Assembly: GCA_034687125.1 (NCBI GenBank)
Contig: JAQGBZ010000163.1
Location: forward strand, 1 to 64,000
Length of the DNA stretch: 64,000 bases
Direction: 5' to 3'
Origin: Neelides folsomi
Taxonomy: Eukaryota; Arthropoda; Collembola; Neelipleona; Neelidae
Each line of letters opens with the position of its first letter. Within the stretch, counting starts at the first letter, position 1. Below are positions 62,440 through 64,000 of the stretch, piece by piece. The notes below the pieces were generated by a model. That model was given only the letters and a program-made list of their open reading frames with translations, did not search any database and had not been told where the DNA came from. Both the position numbers and the translations under genes were made by a program.

Positions 62440-63920
62440 TTAAACGATGGTTTCTCCACGTCGCCAGGCATCTGTCCTAATTTGCTGCATTGTTGGAGGC
62501 GGATTTGGATTTCTCGGAGGGAGCGGAGGTTGAGGAAATCCTCTCGAGTTGACTGATACCCGCGGATTCCTTGGGACAGGATTGACAAGGTGAGCCGAGT
62601 TCAAATGCGGCTTTACTTCACTTTGACAGCAGAACCAGAAACAGCAACAGACTCTTTTGGCCAGCGATGTGAAGGAGCGAAAGGAAAACGTTGACAACAC
62701 CCAGACACCTGAAAGAATGAGGGCGTTGAGGAATGAAGGCATTGAGGATGAATAATCTTGTTTGGATTATCCAAGGGACGCTTACCGGTAGTCAGCCCTG
62801 CAATGAGATTCATGTTCAACCGAAGGAGAAAGATCTGAAGATTCGGACGATCTGCTCCTGACTCCCATGCTTCTCTGCCAGCAAGCTCATAGATCAACGT
62901 CCCGATCTGTCAACAACGACACATTGCTTATTAACATTGCACATTCCACGACTCCACCAGATTTTTAATCTAAAAATACTAAACTAACTTTTAACTATTG
63001 GATTGCCTATATGTAAAATATAAAGGGGAAAACTTCTTAATTGTAGCTCATTCAATAAAACATAAACTAAAAGATCTAAACATTTTTTATCAAAGACATT
63101 TTTTGCCCAATAAAATGAAAAATGAGGAGACGAAAGAAAATACCATGAAAGGCATCTTCATCCTAAAATGATTAAGCTTTCGAAAATACTTAATAACTAT
63201 TCATGTAATGTAATTCTTTTAACTTTTCGATTATATTATGTTTTTTAGAATGACTTAAACACTTAAAAGTGTTTGAATCTTCCATTTAATTCTGAATATA
63301 AAATAGATGCATGCTAAAACACAATTACTGATTGCCTAGATTTGAGATTCTATTCGTGTTATGAAAAAGATAAGGATAGATTGCTCAAGGTATGTACATG
63401 GAACAACTGTTTGAAATGTTTAACTGTTCCAGAGGAGAAGAAAGAAACCCAGTGTACATATTTGGCTATACAAGTATGGAAATGTATAAAAACGTCTTTT
63501 GTGTTCTCCTTCTCACATAAATCTCTGGTTAAGTGGACGAGTGTCTTTAAGAGCTGAAGGGGCTCGAAGAGGTTCAAACAGACTCAAATGAGGAATGGTT
63601 ACTTGGCAGGCGATGGGCAGAGAATGGACCAGAGCGAAGATCTCGACTCGCATCCAAAGGCGGGAGCTTTCAAGAGCCTTCAACCGACTCGAAGGACTCA
63701 TCGAGTTGAGAATTGTCGAGGAGTGGAGGAGCACAGGAGCGTAGCCATTATTCCCATGGCTCATGCAGCCCGGGTCGCCGCTGGACGTTGACTTGCATCG
63801 GGAGAAAATGGGCTGGCGGGAAACAAGCCGCTGGATTAATCCCAAACTCACGAAGAAAACACCGAGGATGAGAGAGACGGAGAGGGGAACTAAATTGTAG
63901 AGTTTCAAGGCTTCCACATC
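62440..63920 (-). CDS. Atypical Frizzled receptor, C-terminal part (5' end off window)
   Basis: Wnt-receptor-type 7-TM protein; only TM5 to the C-terminus is in the window. Exons 63920-63603, 62906-62786, 62708-62440, phases agree, 236 aa. TM5: LVPLSVSLILGVFFVSLGLI; third intracellular loop longer than usual (about 55 residues, Gly/Ser-rich); TM6: SRLWMRVEIFALVHSLPIA; short third extracellular loop (YELAGREAWESGADRPN) without the usual cysteines; TM7: IFLLRLNMNLIAGLTTGVWV. The cytoplasmic tail is Cys- then Pro-rich (VCCCFWFCC, PPLPPRNPNPPP) and ends GETIV, the PDZ-binding end typical of Frizzleds. The Dishevelled-binding KTxxxW motif after TM7 is replaced (STFSFRSF). Upstream exons with the cysteine-rich domain should lie beyond 64000. 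Smoothened is less likely because of the ETIV end. Confidence 0.7.
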
Positions 63921-64000
63921 CTATGTAAAGACAAGAACAAGTTAATTATTGATATTGATTGATATAACTTAAAAGCAGGGAGATTCTGAAAAACATGTTA

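Noticed and set aside
1-64000. CRISPR arrays, operons, bacterial-style ribosome binding sites
   Set aside because: The DNA is clearly intron-bearing animal sequence; no regularly spaced repeats with unique spacers were seen.
1-64000. tRNA and rRNA genes
   Set aside because: I found no cloverleaf with convincing A and B boxes by eye and no rRNA-like segment; a tRNAscan run would settle it.

Overview
The window is animal nuclear DNA. Genes are split by many short AT-rich introns (mostly 50-600 bp) with ordinary GT-AG borders, intergenic DNA is very AT-rich, and several short inverted-repeat transposons are present. Gene content (a cacophony-type Cav2 calcium channel, a kainate-type glutamate receptor, a divergent ionotropic receptor, glycine/tyrosine-rich secreted peptides, a Frizzled) points to an arthropod. 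A crustacean such as a copepod is my best guess, but this is inference and not a species call. All gene models below were built by hand, joining exons with matching splice phase; coordinates are the spans from first to last coding exon seen.

Layout. 1-1800: AT-rich flank. 1801-7868 (+): kainate-type ionotropic glutamate receptor, 20 exons, first (signal peptide) exon not found; two inverted-repeat elements sit in its introns. 8143-9073: a TA-flanked Tc1/mariner-type element. 9143-11473 (-): F-box protein with leucine-rich-like repeats. 14023-24717 (+): complete Cav2 calcium channel alpha-1, 23 exons, about 1730 aa, ending in the conserved DDWC tail. 26584-28045 (+): amidohydrolase of a mostly bacterial deacetylase family, with introns. 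28328-29771 (-): RING/coiled-coil protein resembling TRAIP/NOPO. 30190-33990: a diverged tandem duplicate of the amidohydrolase 3' end plus the RING gene, with two TA-flanked elements and a broken RING reading frame. 34782-35267 (+): small secreted Gly/Tyr plus Pro/Arg peptide with a canonical TATA/Inr promoter. 35376-38654 (-): intact divergent ionotropic receptor (664 aa). 41410-44192 (-): calcium-regulated mitochondrial ATP-Mg/phosphate carrier (SCaMC). 49240-50078 (+): secreted precursor with two dibasic sites and a regular CX2CX2CX2C block. 51423-55129 (-): large acidic/SR-rich nuclear-type protein I cannot name. 62440-63920 (-): C-terminal part of an unusual Frizzled whose 5' part lies beyond the right edge.

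The genes do not form a pathway or operon. Several encode neuronal membrane signalling proteins (kainate receptor, Cav2, IR, Frizzled), but as unlinked single genes. The points most worth a second look are the two small secreted precursors, both apparently undescribed; the Cav2 domain III filter reading TGELW; the Frizzled lacking the Dishevelled-binding KTxxxW motif; the bacterial-type amidohydrolase; and the duplicated amidohydrolase-RING block.
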